Origin: Burkholderia ubonensis
Lineage (GTDB): Bacteria; Pseudomonadota; Gammaproteobacteria; Burkholderiales; Burkholderiaceae
Assembly: GCF_001718695.1 (NCBI RefSeq)
Contig: NZ_CP013421.1
Span: forward strand, 558,001 to 622,000
Length of the DNA: 64,000 bases
Direction: 5' to 3'
Part shown: positions 57,053-64,000 of the stretch, piece after piece
Numbering within the stretch: the stretch's first letter is position 1
Layout of the letters: each line of letters opens with the position of its first letter
Notes under the pieces: model-generated
Told to the model about the DNA's origin: nothing
Databases searched by the model: none
The model's input: the letters and a program-made list of their open reading frames with translations, nothing else
Program-made: the position numbers and the translations under genes

Positions 57053-58672
57053 ATGAGAAACGTCCTCGACCTCGTACAAGCTGCAGCAAACCGCACGCCC
57101 GACGCGGAAGCGCTCATCTGCGGCGCCGCCCGCGTAACCTATCAGAACTTGGTTCACCGCGCGCGCGGCATGGGCAATGCACTCGACGCACTTGGATTCA
57201 CGGCCGGCGCGCGCATTGCGATCTATTTGGACAAACGTGTCGAAACCGTCGTGTCGATACTGGGTGCCGCTGCCGCGCAATACGTGTTCGTTCCCATCAA
57301 TCCGCTCCTCAAACCCAAGCAGGTCGCTCACATCCTGCTCGACTGCGGGGCCGACTGCCTGATTACCAGCGCGCTGCGCGCGCGGGTCCTTGACGAACAC
57401 GGCCTTACCAGTGTTTCCAACACCATCATCGTGGACGATGCCGGCTCCGCAAGCCGCCAACTCCGAACAACAGCGCGCGTCCAAAGCTGGCCCGAGTCCG
57501 CAAACGGAAATCGCTCGGAACGCGATAGTGAGAATCCACCACAATCGCCGGGGTCGGCCAATGTCGACACCGATCTGGCCGCCATCCTCTATACATCAGG
57601 CTCGACCGGATTGCCGAAAGGCGTGATGCTGAGCCACCGCAACCTGCTCGAAGGTGCCTGGAGCGTTGCTCACTATCTGAACTACGTCTCATCCGATCGA
57701 ATCCTCGCTGCCCTGCCGCTCAGCTTCGATGCCGGCCTGAGTCAGCTTACATCGGCCTGGGCGGCGGGAGCCACCGCCATGCTCATCAACTATCTGGTAC
57801 CGCGAGACATCATTGATGCCTGCGCGAGCGAACGCATTACGGCGATCACGGGCGTCCCCCCCTTGTGGATGCAACTGGCCCGTGCGAATTGGCCCGAAAC
57901 GGCACGCTCGACGCTGCGCTACTTCGCCAACACCGGCGGCAAGCTGCCGGCGCCGGTCTTGCAGCAACTCCGGGCATTATTTCCGCAGGCCAAACCCTAT
58001 CTCATGTATGGCCTGACCGAGGCATTTCGCTCCACGTTTCTCGACCCTTCAGAGGTCGATCGTCGCCCCGACTCCATCGGGAAAGCCGTACCTAACGCCC
58101 GAATTCTGGTCGTTCGCGATGATGGCTCGCCGTGTGGAGCTAACGAAACCGGTGAACTGGTCCATGTTGGAGCTTGCGTCACGCTCGGTTATTGGAATGA
58201 CGCGACGCGCACGGCCCAGCGCTATCGACCTTCGCCCGAGCCGAAGCCCGGCGGCGCGCCGCGAGAGCGCGCTGTGTGGTCAGGCGATCTGGTACGGCGC
58301 GATCCAGAAGGATTCCTGTACTTCGTCGCACGCAACGACGCGCAGATCAAGAGCTCCGGTTATCGCATCAGCCCTGAAGAGGTCGAAGAAGTCGTTCATT
58401 GCAGTGGCCTTGTCACAGAAGCGGTTGCCTTCGGCGTGGCTGACGATGAACTCGGCGAAGCGATCGCCCTGGTGGTCGTGCCGATCGCCAATGGCTTCGA
58501 TGCTCAAGTGCTTCAAGGCTGGTGCGTCGAGCATTTGCCGCGCTACATGGTGCCGCATCGCATCGTGGTCCGTGAGACCGTTCCGCGCAACCCCAACGGG
58601 AAATTCGATCGAGCCGGATTGCGCGCTGCCTTCGCCGCTCCTGACGCCGGCCACGAAGTGAGACCATCATGA
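57053..58672 (+). CDS. AMP-forming acyl/aminoacyl-ACP ligase
   Basis: 539 residues. ANL superfamily: A3 loop LYTSGSTGLPKGVMLSH (near 180), A5 MYGLTEAFRSTF (near 320), A7 WSGDLVRRDPEG (near 408), A8 hinge KSSGYRISPEEVEE and catalytic Lys of A10 PRNPNGKFDR (near 515). It resembles the AMP ligases that sit beside a carrier protein and PLP decarboxylase in exosortase-A loci and in butirosin-type (BtrJ-like) logic. Probably charges Ser47 of the ACP with an amino acid. ATGA overlap with the decarboxylase gene. Confidence 0.88.
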   Translation: MRNVLDLVQAAANRTPDAEALICGAARVTYQNLVHRARGMGNALDALGFTAGARIAIYLDKRVETVVSILGAAAAQYVFVPINPLLKPKQVAHILLDCGADCLITSALRARVLDEHGLTSVSNTIIVDDAGSASRQLRTTARVQSWPESANGNRSERDSENPPQSPGSANVDTDLAAILYTSGSTGLPKGVMLSHRNLLEGAWSVAHYLNYVSSDRILAALPLSFDAGLSQLTSAWAAGATAMLINYLVPRDIIDACASERITAITGVPPLWMQLARANWPETARSTLRYFANTGGKLPAPVLQQLRALFPQAKPYLMYGLTEAFRSTFLDPSEVDRRPDSIGKAVPNARILVVRDDGSPCGANETGELVHVGACVTLGYWNDATRTAQRYRPSPEPKPGGAPRERAVWSGDLVRRDPEGFLYFVARNDAQIKSSGYRISPEEVEEVVHCSGLVTEAVAFGVADDELGEAIALVVVPIANGFDAQVLQGWCVEHLPRYMVPHRIVVRETVPRNPNGKFDRAGLRAAFAAPDAGHEVRPS

Positions 58673-59877
58673 ACGCGCAGTTTAGCGAGCGTGAAGGCAT
58701 CCTCACCGTCGGGGGCGTCGCGATCAATCGCCTGGCCGATCGCGCCGGGCGCACACCCTTCTTCGTCTACGATCGGGCAACGCTCGATGCGCGTGTATGC
58801 ATGTTGCGCGAGACGCTGCCAACCGGTATCGACCTGCATTACTCGGTCAAGGCCAACCCATTGCCTGCGGTCGTCCATCACCTCGCGCCTCAGATGGACG
58901 GGTTCGACGTCGCATCGGCCAACGAGATGGCAGTTGCGCTGAATGCGGGCATGCCCGCAGAACTGATTGGCTTTGCCGGCCCAGGCAAGAGCCGCGACGA
59001 CTTGCGTCGCGCCGTCGCAAGCGGTGTCAACATTCACCTCGAATCGGTCACCCAGCTGCGCCTCGTCACAGCACTCGGCTGGGAGCTCGGTGTGCAGCCG
59101 AAGGTCGCCATTCGAGTCAACCCGGACTTTCACGTCGATCACAGCGGCATGCGCATGGGTGGCGGAGCCAGCCCTTTTGGGCTCGATGCGGAGCAGGTGC
59201 CTGAGCTACTGCGCGAGCTCGATGCTAGAGACGTGACGTTGGCCGGTTTCCACATTTTTTGGGGATCCCAGTGTCTGCACGCCCCGACCGTCATCCACGC
59301 GCAACGGAAAAGCGCGGATCTCGTCGTGCGATTGGCCGGCGGCCTGCCAGTCGCGCCGCAATACGTGAACTTCGGAGGCGGTTTCGGTATCCCCTATTTC
59401 GCGGGGGAAACACCGCTGGACCTCGCTGCGGTCGCCGACGCCATGCACGATTGGCTCGGCGTATTGCGCGGTCGTTTACCGGGCACACGCACGGTCCTGG
59501 AATTTGGACGATATTTGGTCGGGGAAGCCGGCATCTATGTGTGCCGCATTATCGATCGCAAGATATCCCGAGACAGAACGTTCCTGATCACGGATGGCGG
59601 CCTGCACCACCATCTGGCGGCATCGGGGAACTTCGGGCAGATTCTGCGCCGCAATTTTCCAGTCACGATCGGGAATCGCCAGACTCAAGCCCCCACGGAG
59701 CGTTGCCACATCGTCGGATGTCTGTGCACGCCGCTCGACCGGATCGCCGACGACGTGCTGCTTCCCGAAGCTCAGATCGGAGACTTTGTGGTTGTCTTCC
59801 AATCGGGTGCGTATGGACGCTCGGCCAGCCCCAGGGACTTTCTTGGCCACCCTGATGCGATCGAGATGCTCGTCTGA
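58669..59877 (+). CDS. Fold type III PLP-dependent decarboxylase
   Basis: 402 residues, ornithine/diaminopimelate decarboxylase family. PLP Lys61 in HYSVKAN, HIFWGSQ (His196), glycine loop GGGFG (237-241), EFGRYLV (variant of EPGR), and the C-terminal VGCLCTPLDRIADD with Cys, then QSGAYGRSASPRDFLGHP. The C-terminal 'C-TPLD-LA' style matches exosortase-A-associated and BtrK-like enzymes, some of which act on ACP-bound amino acids, rather than LysA. Predicted to decarboxylate the ACP-bound amino acid. Confidence 0.88.
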   Translation: MNAQFSEREGILTVGGVAINRLADRAGRTPFFVYDRATLDARVCMLRETLPTGIDLHYSVKANPLPAVVHHLAPQMDGFDVASANEMAVALNAGMPAELIGFAGPGKSRDDLRRAVASGVNIHLESVTQLRLVTALGWELGVQPKVAIRVNPDFHVDHSGMRMGGGASPFGLDAEQVPELLRELDARDVTLAGFHIFWGSQCLHAPTVIHAQRKSADLVVRLAGGLPVAPQYVNFGGGFGIPYFAGETPLDLAAVADAMHDWLGVLRGRLPGTRTVLEFGRYLVGEAGIYVCRIIDRKISRDRTFLITDGGLHHHLAASGNFGQILRRNFPVTIGNRQTQAPTERCHIVGCLCTPLDRIADDVLLPEAQIGDFVVVFQSGAYGRSASPRDFLGHPDAIEMLV

Positions 59878-59905
59878 TCAAGCTCTTTCTTTGTGGAGGA
59901 TGGTG

Positions 59906-61015
59906 ATGTTCTCCCCTGATTCCTTCCCGCCGGGACTGGCGCTAGCGCCGTGGATACTGACCGACGATCAACGCAACCTCTATATCGCGAGCCAACGCTT
60001 CGCGCGCGACCGACTGGAGCCCTTGCTTGCGGGTTCACCCAGTGCAGCAGCATGGCGAGAAACCGTCAGACTCGCAGCCGCAACACTTGATCTTGGAACA
60101 ATGGTTTTACCCGAAGAACACGGCGGATTGGGAATCGATCGTCACGGTCTGGCAGTGGTTATCGAAGCGCTCGCCGCCGGGCCGCTTGAGCGTGCGGTGG
60201 AGCTAACGCTGACAGCGCCCGCGCTCATGGTGCTCCGGACGCACAAAGCGCTCGGTTCGGTTCTGGCTCGGCCTGTTCAAGCGTACTTCGACGGCACAAC
60301 AGCGATCGCGCTGTCCGTGCCCGGTATCGACAGCGGGGCAATATGGCAACTTGGTCCACTGGGCAGCGAGGTGAGCCTTGCCATGCGCATAGATGACCAG
60401 CAGCGCCTCGTCCTCACCGAGCGCCCACGCGATCGGCGATCTTCAAGATCGACAGGCATCGCCACGCTCGGCGCGCTCGTGTTGGAGCAATTGCATTCAG
60501 ATGAGGTCGCGGCCGAAACGCCGCTCGCCGTGATTGCACGGGCCGACAGCGATAGCGTTCCTCCCGCGCAGACGTACATGACGGAAATCGGCCTCTATCT
60601 CGCTGCGCTCTTGATGGGTGCCATGCAACATAGTATCCGGTTCGCGTTCGATTACGCGACGACTCGGCAAGCGTTCCGAAAGCCGTTGGCAAGCCATCAA
60701 CTCGTCGCGACGCGATTGTCCGACATGATGATCGCCACCATTGGTACCCATCTCTTTCTGCAGGCAGTAGGTACGGCTTGCCCGTCGGCACCGGTCTCGC
60801 TGGTCCGTCAGCTGCTGCGACACGTCGCGGCCGAGTCGGTCAACGTCAGTCGCGAATTCGTGCAGCTTTGCGGCGGCCATGGTTATGTTGAAGGTCTCCC
60901 GCCCGCAGCCCGCTTCCAGACGGGCCACTGGGTTGCCTTCCTACTGCAGCACATCGACACAGCGCTCGGCTGGCTCGCGCCGCCACGGGTGGCAAAAGAG
61001 GAGGTCGACAGATGA
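59906..61015 (+). CDS. Atypical acyl-CoA dehydrogenase (second, partner-like)
   Basis: 369 residues. Recognisable ACAD N-terminus (LDLGTMVLPEEHGGLGIDRHG) and FAFDYATTRQAFRKPLASHQLVATRLSDM. The middle FAD-binding ITEPxxGSD motif is lost and the C-terminus reads EFVQLCGGHGYVEG rather than YEGT. Such divergent ACADs often form heterotetramers with an active partner; the first gene of this operon is the candidate. ATG 59906 has GGAGG seven bases upstream. ATGA overlap with the GNAT gene. Confidence 0.8.
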   Translation: MFSPDSFPPGLALAPWILTDDQRNLYIASQRFARDRLEPLLAGSPSAAAWRETVRLAAATLDLGTMVLPEEHGGLGIDRHGLAVVIEALAAGPLERAVELTLTAPALMVLRTHKALGSVLARPVQAYFDGTTAIALSVPGIDSGAIWQLGPLGSEVSLAMRIDDQQRLVLTERPRDRRSSRSTGIATLGALVLEQLHSDEVAAETPLAVIARADSDSVPPAQTYMTEIGLYLAALLMGAMQHSIRFAFDYATTRQAFRKPLASHQLVATRLSDMMIATIGTHLFLQAVGTACPSAPVSLVRQLLRHVAAESVNVSREFVQLCGGHGYVEGLPPAARFQTGHWVAFLLQHIDTALGWLAPPRVAKEEVDR

Positions 61016-61605
61016 ATGGCTGCGCCCCTACGGATGGCACCCCTCAGCCCTCGATGGACAACGCAGCATCGCCTGCAACGTCCTCCACTGTCTGGCTACG
61101 CGAACCAGGGCTGAATGACATCGACGACATCGTCGCCTGGCTCGCACAGCCGACTATTAGCCGGTGGTTCGACTTCGGGCTTGGCCGCCAAACCCTGCCC
61201 GCATTGGCGGTACAAGCGATGGTCCATAGCAGACAGCATCGAATACGCGTATTCGGTTCGGCTGGCTATACAGTGCCGAGCGGTGTGGTCGCCGTCAGTG
61301 ATGTCGCACATCGCTTCGCGACGGGCTCATTCTGGATCCTTCGCGACCGGTTGCGACCAACCTGCATCAATATGGCTTGCAACGCAGCGACAGCCCTCCT
61401 TCATGAAGCGTTCGTTCGTGATCGGCTGCAGTGCATCGCCGCATGGGCTGTCGACTGCAATGTTCCGTCGCAACGTCTGCTCGCGCGCCTGGGTTTTCGT
61501 CTGATCGGACAGCAACGCGCCTGTCATCTCGTCGATGGCAGGCGCGTCGGGCGACTCCTTTACGACCTGCTGCCCGAGAACCTCCCACTACTACGCGCAC
61601 CATGA
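61012..61605 (+). CDS. GNAT-family N-acetyltransferase
   Basis: 197 residues. Residues ~28-190 read as a GNAT fold: LREPGLNDIDDIVAWLAQPTISRWFDFG, and the C-terminal acceptor motif AWAVDCNVPSQRLLARLGFRLIGQQ (the 'N-x-x-S-xx-LxxxxGF' motif). Could acylate an amine released by decarboxylation. Embedded by ATGA overlaps on both sides, so part of the pathway. Confidence 0.85.
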   Translation: MNGCAPTDGTPQPSMDNAASPATSSTVWLREPGLNDIDDIVAWLAQPTISRWFDFGLGRQTLPALAVQAMVHSRQHRIRVFGSAGYTVPSGVVAVSDVAHRFATGSFWILRDRLRPTCINMACNAATALLHEAFVRDRLQCIAAWAVDCNVPSQRLLARLGFRLIGQQRACHLVDGRRVGRLLYDLLPENLPLLRAP

Positions 61606-62642
61606 ATACAGCCGTGATCACGGCACTGGCCAGCTATGTGCCGCGTACAGTCGCTGTACATCGTGAGCCCGGAATCGAGCCGACGCTCGGTGCTCCGATG
61701 CGCTCCGGTTGGCACGCGTGGGTCGCGTCGTGGCAAGCGGACTACGTCCGCTACTCCACGAAGAAGGCGGCTTCGGCCGGAAGCGCTGCAATCGGCGCAG
61801 CGCCAGACGAATTTCGTTGTGTCCCTGTTGAGGGCGATACCGATCTATCCGGGCTCGCCGCCAAAGTGGCGCAGACAATATGTGCCGCGCGGCCAGCCAA
61901 TGCAGCGCCGATCGATATTGCAATGTTCTGCCACAGTAGTCTCAACGAGCACATGTCCACAACGACCGCTGGACGCCTGCGTACGGTAGTCGGCACTCCA
62001 TGCTTTCCATTCTCGGTCTCGCAACAGCAGGGGGCTTCCACGTTCACAGCACTCCAGTTGGCGGATAATCTGCTGATTGCAGAGCCCGAAATCCACACTA
62101 TCTTGATCGTCGCTGCAGAAAAGTGGTGCCCACCATTCTCACGATGGACGGATCAGGGAATCGTGCAGGGCGACGCAGCCGGTGCCATCTTGGTGGAGCG
62201 CGCCGGACCCGCATCTTACGGACTGCTTGTGATCGACGCATGCGCCAGCCGCCTCGACAGGTTCCGAACACACACCCCGCTGTCAAGCCAAGATATCCCG
62301 ACAGATTGGGTTCCGGCGCTGCGATTGACGATCGACGCGATGCTGCTCCGACACGCGCTTCAACCGAACGACCTCGGTACCGTCGTGGGAGCGGGAATCG
62401 ATCCGCAACTTGAAGAAGCTGTTTGCCGACATCTCAGTCGCCGTGTCGTTGAATTTCCCGAGCGCTGCCGCGCCCATCTAGGCGCAGCCGAACCTATCGT
62501 GCAGCTCGCCGATGCCCTGGAATCTCACGACCTGCCAGTGCGCGAACGAATCCTGACGTGGGGCATCGGCCTGGGCGGTTTCGTTGGTTGCACACTGTTC
62601 GAATCGTATGGCAGGCCGCTCTTATATCGCAATCCTCCATGA
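61602..62642 (+). CDS. FabH-like protein without catalytic Cys/His (PqsB-like partner 2)
   Basis: 346 residues. Same architecture as the gene at 55021. FSVSQQQGASTFTALQLADNL has Gly144 where Cys is expected. The His position reads VVGAGIDPQLE, without His. ILIVAAEKWCPPFSRWTDQGIVQGDAAGAILVERAG parallels the first Cys-less copy, suggesting an ancestral duplication. ATG 61602 overlaps the GNAT stop; the end overlaps the last FabH-like gene by 4 bp. Confidence 0.8.
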   Translation: MNTAVITALASYVPRTVAVHREPGIEPTLGAPMRSGWHAWVASWQADYVRYSTKKAASAGSAAIGAAPDEFRCVPVEGDTDLSGLAAKVAQTICAARPANAAPIDIAMFCHSSLNEHMSTTTAGRLRTVVGTPCFPFSVSQQQGASTFTALQLADNLLIAEPEIHTILIVAAEKWCPPFSRWTDQGIVQGDAAGAILVERAGPASYGLLVIDACASRLDRFRTHTPLSSQDIPTDWVPALRLTIDAMLLRHALQPNDLGTVVGAGIDPQLEEAVCRHLSRRVVEFPERCRAHLGAAEPIVQLADALESHDLPVRERILTWGIGLGGFVGCTLFESYGRPLLYRNPP

Positions 62643-63565
62643 GCGCTTCTATCGGGATCGTCCATACCGCTTACTATCTGCCCGAGCCGGCCGAGGACGT
62701 CCGCGGCTGGGCCCAACGAACCAAGCAGTCCGTCGAGACCGTCAAACGCCTCGAAAAAGCCGGGGTGCGACTGTTCTATAACGCTCGGGGACAGACTGCA
62801 CTTTCGCTCGCCGCAAACGCCATCCAGTCCCTCGTTTGTGCGACCCGGCTTGGGCCGGACACGATCGACTTTCTCGTCTATGTTCATACGCTTCAGGGCA
62901 GCGTCGCCCCTCCGCCACTATCCTTGCCACGTCTGCTATGCGAACACTTTGGCTTCGAGCGGGCAGAGGCATTCTCGTTTGCGCAACAGCATTGCGCCTC
63001 ATCACTGGGGGCGCTGCGGATCATTCGCGCGATGTTTGCGGCCCGTCCAGCGATCAATCGCGGCCTGCTGGTCGGGGCAGACGTCATGCCCCTTGCAAGC
63101 GAACGGTCAATAGCCGGGGCCGGATTGCTCAGCGACGGCGCGTGTGCCGTGCTGGTCGAACGCGACGCCTCGATCAATCGCTTGGTTTCGCTGGCGTTTC
63201 ACGCGAGCGGAGAAGGCTGGCGCGGCACACTGGAACAAGATGAATCGCGTTTCGCGGCGCAGTACTTCTTTGCGGCGCGTCGACTCGCGATGCAAGCGAG
63301 CGCCGAGGCGAATGTGCCCCTCGCCGAGATTCAGCGAATCTTGCCGTGCCATCTTGATCTACCCACCTGGCGCCGAACGGTCGCATCGCTCGGCCTTCCC
63401 GCACGACACCTGTTTGCTGATAACTTTGTCCGCATCGCGCATGTGACGGTCTGCGATCCATTCATCAATCTCGCCGACTGCGGTGACCTGGTTCCCGGTA
63501 AGCCTTTCCTGCTATGCGCCCGCGGAGTGGGAGGATTTTCTGCGGCGGCGCTCTTCGTTCGCTAA
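62639..63565 (+). CDS. FabH-like condensing enzyme with Cys-His (PqsC-like partner 2)
   Basis: 308 residues. AFSFAQQHCASSLGALRII gives nucleophile Cys119; ILPCHLDLPTW gives His238 (matching the second His of the first copy). Canonical Asn is absent (VRIAHVTVCDPF). Shares with the gene at 56055 the ends DPFIN plus a terminal hydrophobic strand, and the WRGT motif. ATGA overlap with its Cys-less partner. Last gene of the operon. Confidence 0.82.
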   Translation: MSASIGIVHTAYYLPEPAEDVRGWAQRTKQSVETVKRLEKAGVRLFYNARGQTALSLAANAIQSLVCATRLGPDTIDFLVYVHTLQGSVAPPPLSLPRLLCEHFGFERAEAFSFAQQHCASSLGALRIIRAMFAARPAINRGLLVGADVMPLASERSIAGAGLLSDGACAVLVERDASINRLVSLAFHASGEGWRGTLEQDESRFAAQYFFAARRLAMQASAEANVPLAEIQRILPCHLDLPTWRRTVASLGLPARHLFADNFVRIAHVTVCDPFINLADCGDLVPGKPFLLCARGVGGFSAAALFVR

Positions 63566-63832
63566 TAGGATGGTTGAATCGAGGCAATTTCACCGCTGGC
63601 GCAGGGACACGATCACTAAATACGCGGCAATCTCGCTCCCATTCCAGCAGTTACACTTAAAAACACAATCAAGTATTATATTATTACAATATAACAAGTG
63701 ACGTTCCGGTTCAAACTATTAGACTCCACGCTAGCTACGCCCGCAATGTTCGTCCGAGTCGCTGCCACATCGCTGGCGCCGTGCCCCAGCATTTCTCCTG
63801 AATACCACTAGGCACCAAGCGAGGCAAAAGTC
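63566..63832. other. AT-rich intergenic region after the biosynthetic operon
   Basis: About 270 bases. No terminator hairpin is obvious. The middle contains a strikingly AT-rich run (about 63655-63695, AAGTATTATATTATTACAATATAAC), likely promoter DNA of the next gene. Confidence 0.4.
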
Positions 63833-64000
63833 ATGAGAACGCGATTTCGGGATCGAACGAGCAGACAAGTGCTCAAGCCATCACCATGGAATGCCACATT
63901 AGCGACTCGAATGGTGAAAATCCTGTCGCTCTTTACCGATGCAAAGGATATTTCTTCGCTTTCAGACTCACTTGGAGATGCGGTACTTCCATTGGGATTT
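63833..64000 (+). CDS. N-terminus of unknown protein, truncated by window edge
   Basis: ATG 63833 with GAGG upstream, open to the window end (56 codons: MRTRFRDRTSRQ..., then LATRMVKILSLFTDAKDISS and AVLPLGF). No family can be assigned from so short a piece. The 'L..L.DAV..LGF' pattern would be compatible with the start of a LuxR-type autoinducer-binding domain, but that is weak. Confidence 0.4.
   Translation, partial: MRTRFRDRTSRQVLKPSPWNATLATRMVKILSLFTDAKDISSLSDSLGDAVLPLGF

Noticed and set aside
58669..59877. Diaminopimelate decarboxylase LysA
   Set aside because: The C-terminal CLCTPLD motif, the EFGR variant and the ACP/ligase neighbours favour a pathway-specific carrier-linked decarboxylase.

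Overview
The window is high-GC beta-proteobacterial DNA, most likely a Burkholderia sensu lato chromosome. The evidence is a colinear GlgE-pathway and trehalose/glycogen gene block of the Burkholderia type, strong GC-ending codon bias, and a typical Burkholderia porin. Three regions are visible.

Region 1 (1-16.6 kb, + strand, core genome): the 3' end of glgE, then treS fused to maltokinase, glgB, glgX, treZ, malQ and treY. Most neighbours overlap by about 4 bp and look like one operon. Together they interconvert trehalose, maltose, maltose-1-phosphate and alpha-glucan. treS carries a frameshift and treZ contains an in-frame Gly-Ala-Ala microsatellite. A soluble-type sensor histidine kinase follows.

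Region 2 (about 16.6-41.5 kb, mostly - strand, less GC-biased): a conjugative element or integrated plasmid backbone. It holds a DUF932 gene, a decayed parB, traM/traL/traK-like genes, and a candidate oriT whose 11-base core, as I recall it, matches the RP4 nic core. It also holds a MOB-P-type relaxase with a MobC-like partner, an LPD7 protein, a PriCT-2/Toprim primase, and a complete MPF-T (VirB/VirD4) type IV secretion system. KikA/TrbM, ParA, a sigma-region-4-like protein and AlpA complete it. The coupling protein is split into two genes. No integrase is visible, so the element may be immobile, trans-dependent, or continue beyond the window.

Region 3 (41.7-64 kb) is accessory cargo. A - strand operon (42.3-50.1 kb) encodes an amide/branched-chain-type ABC importer, an amidase, an AA_synth-family protein and a porin, which together suggest uptake and hydrolysis of an amide. 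A Fis-like regulator, an XRE regulator, a wrecked second amidase and a FadR-type GntR regulator surround it. Divergent from the GntR gene is a tight ten-gene operon (53.5-63.6 kb): acyl-CoA dehydrogenase, acyl carrier protein, two FabH-like proteins, AMP-ligase, PLP decarboxylase, second acyl-CoA dehydrogenase, GNAT, and two more FabH-like proteins. In each FabH-like pair the first member lacks the catalytic Cys and His and the second keeps them, which resembles a duplicated PqsBC-type heterodimeric condensing enzyme. Together with carrier-bound amino-acid activation and decarboxylation, this looks like an uncharacterised small-molecule biosynthetic system, and I regard it as the most exciting content of the window.
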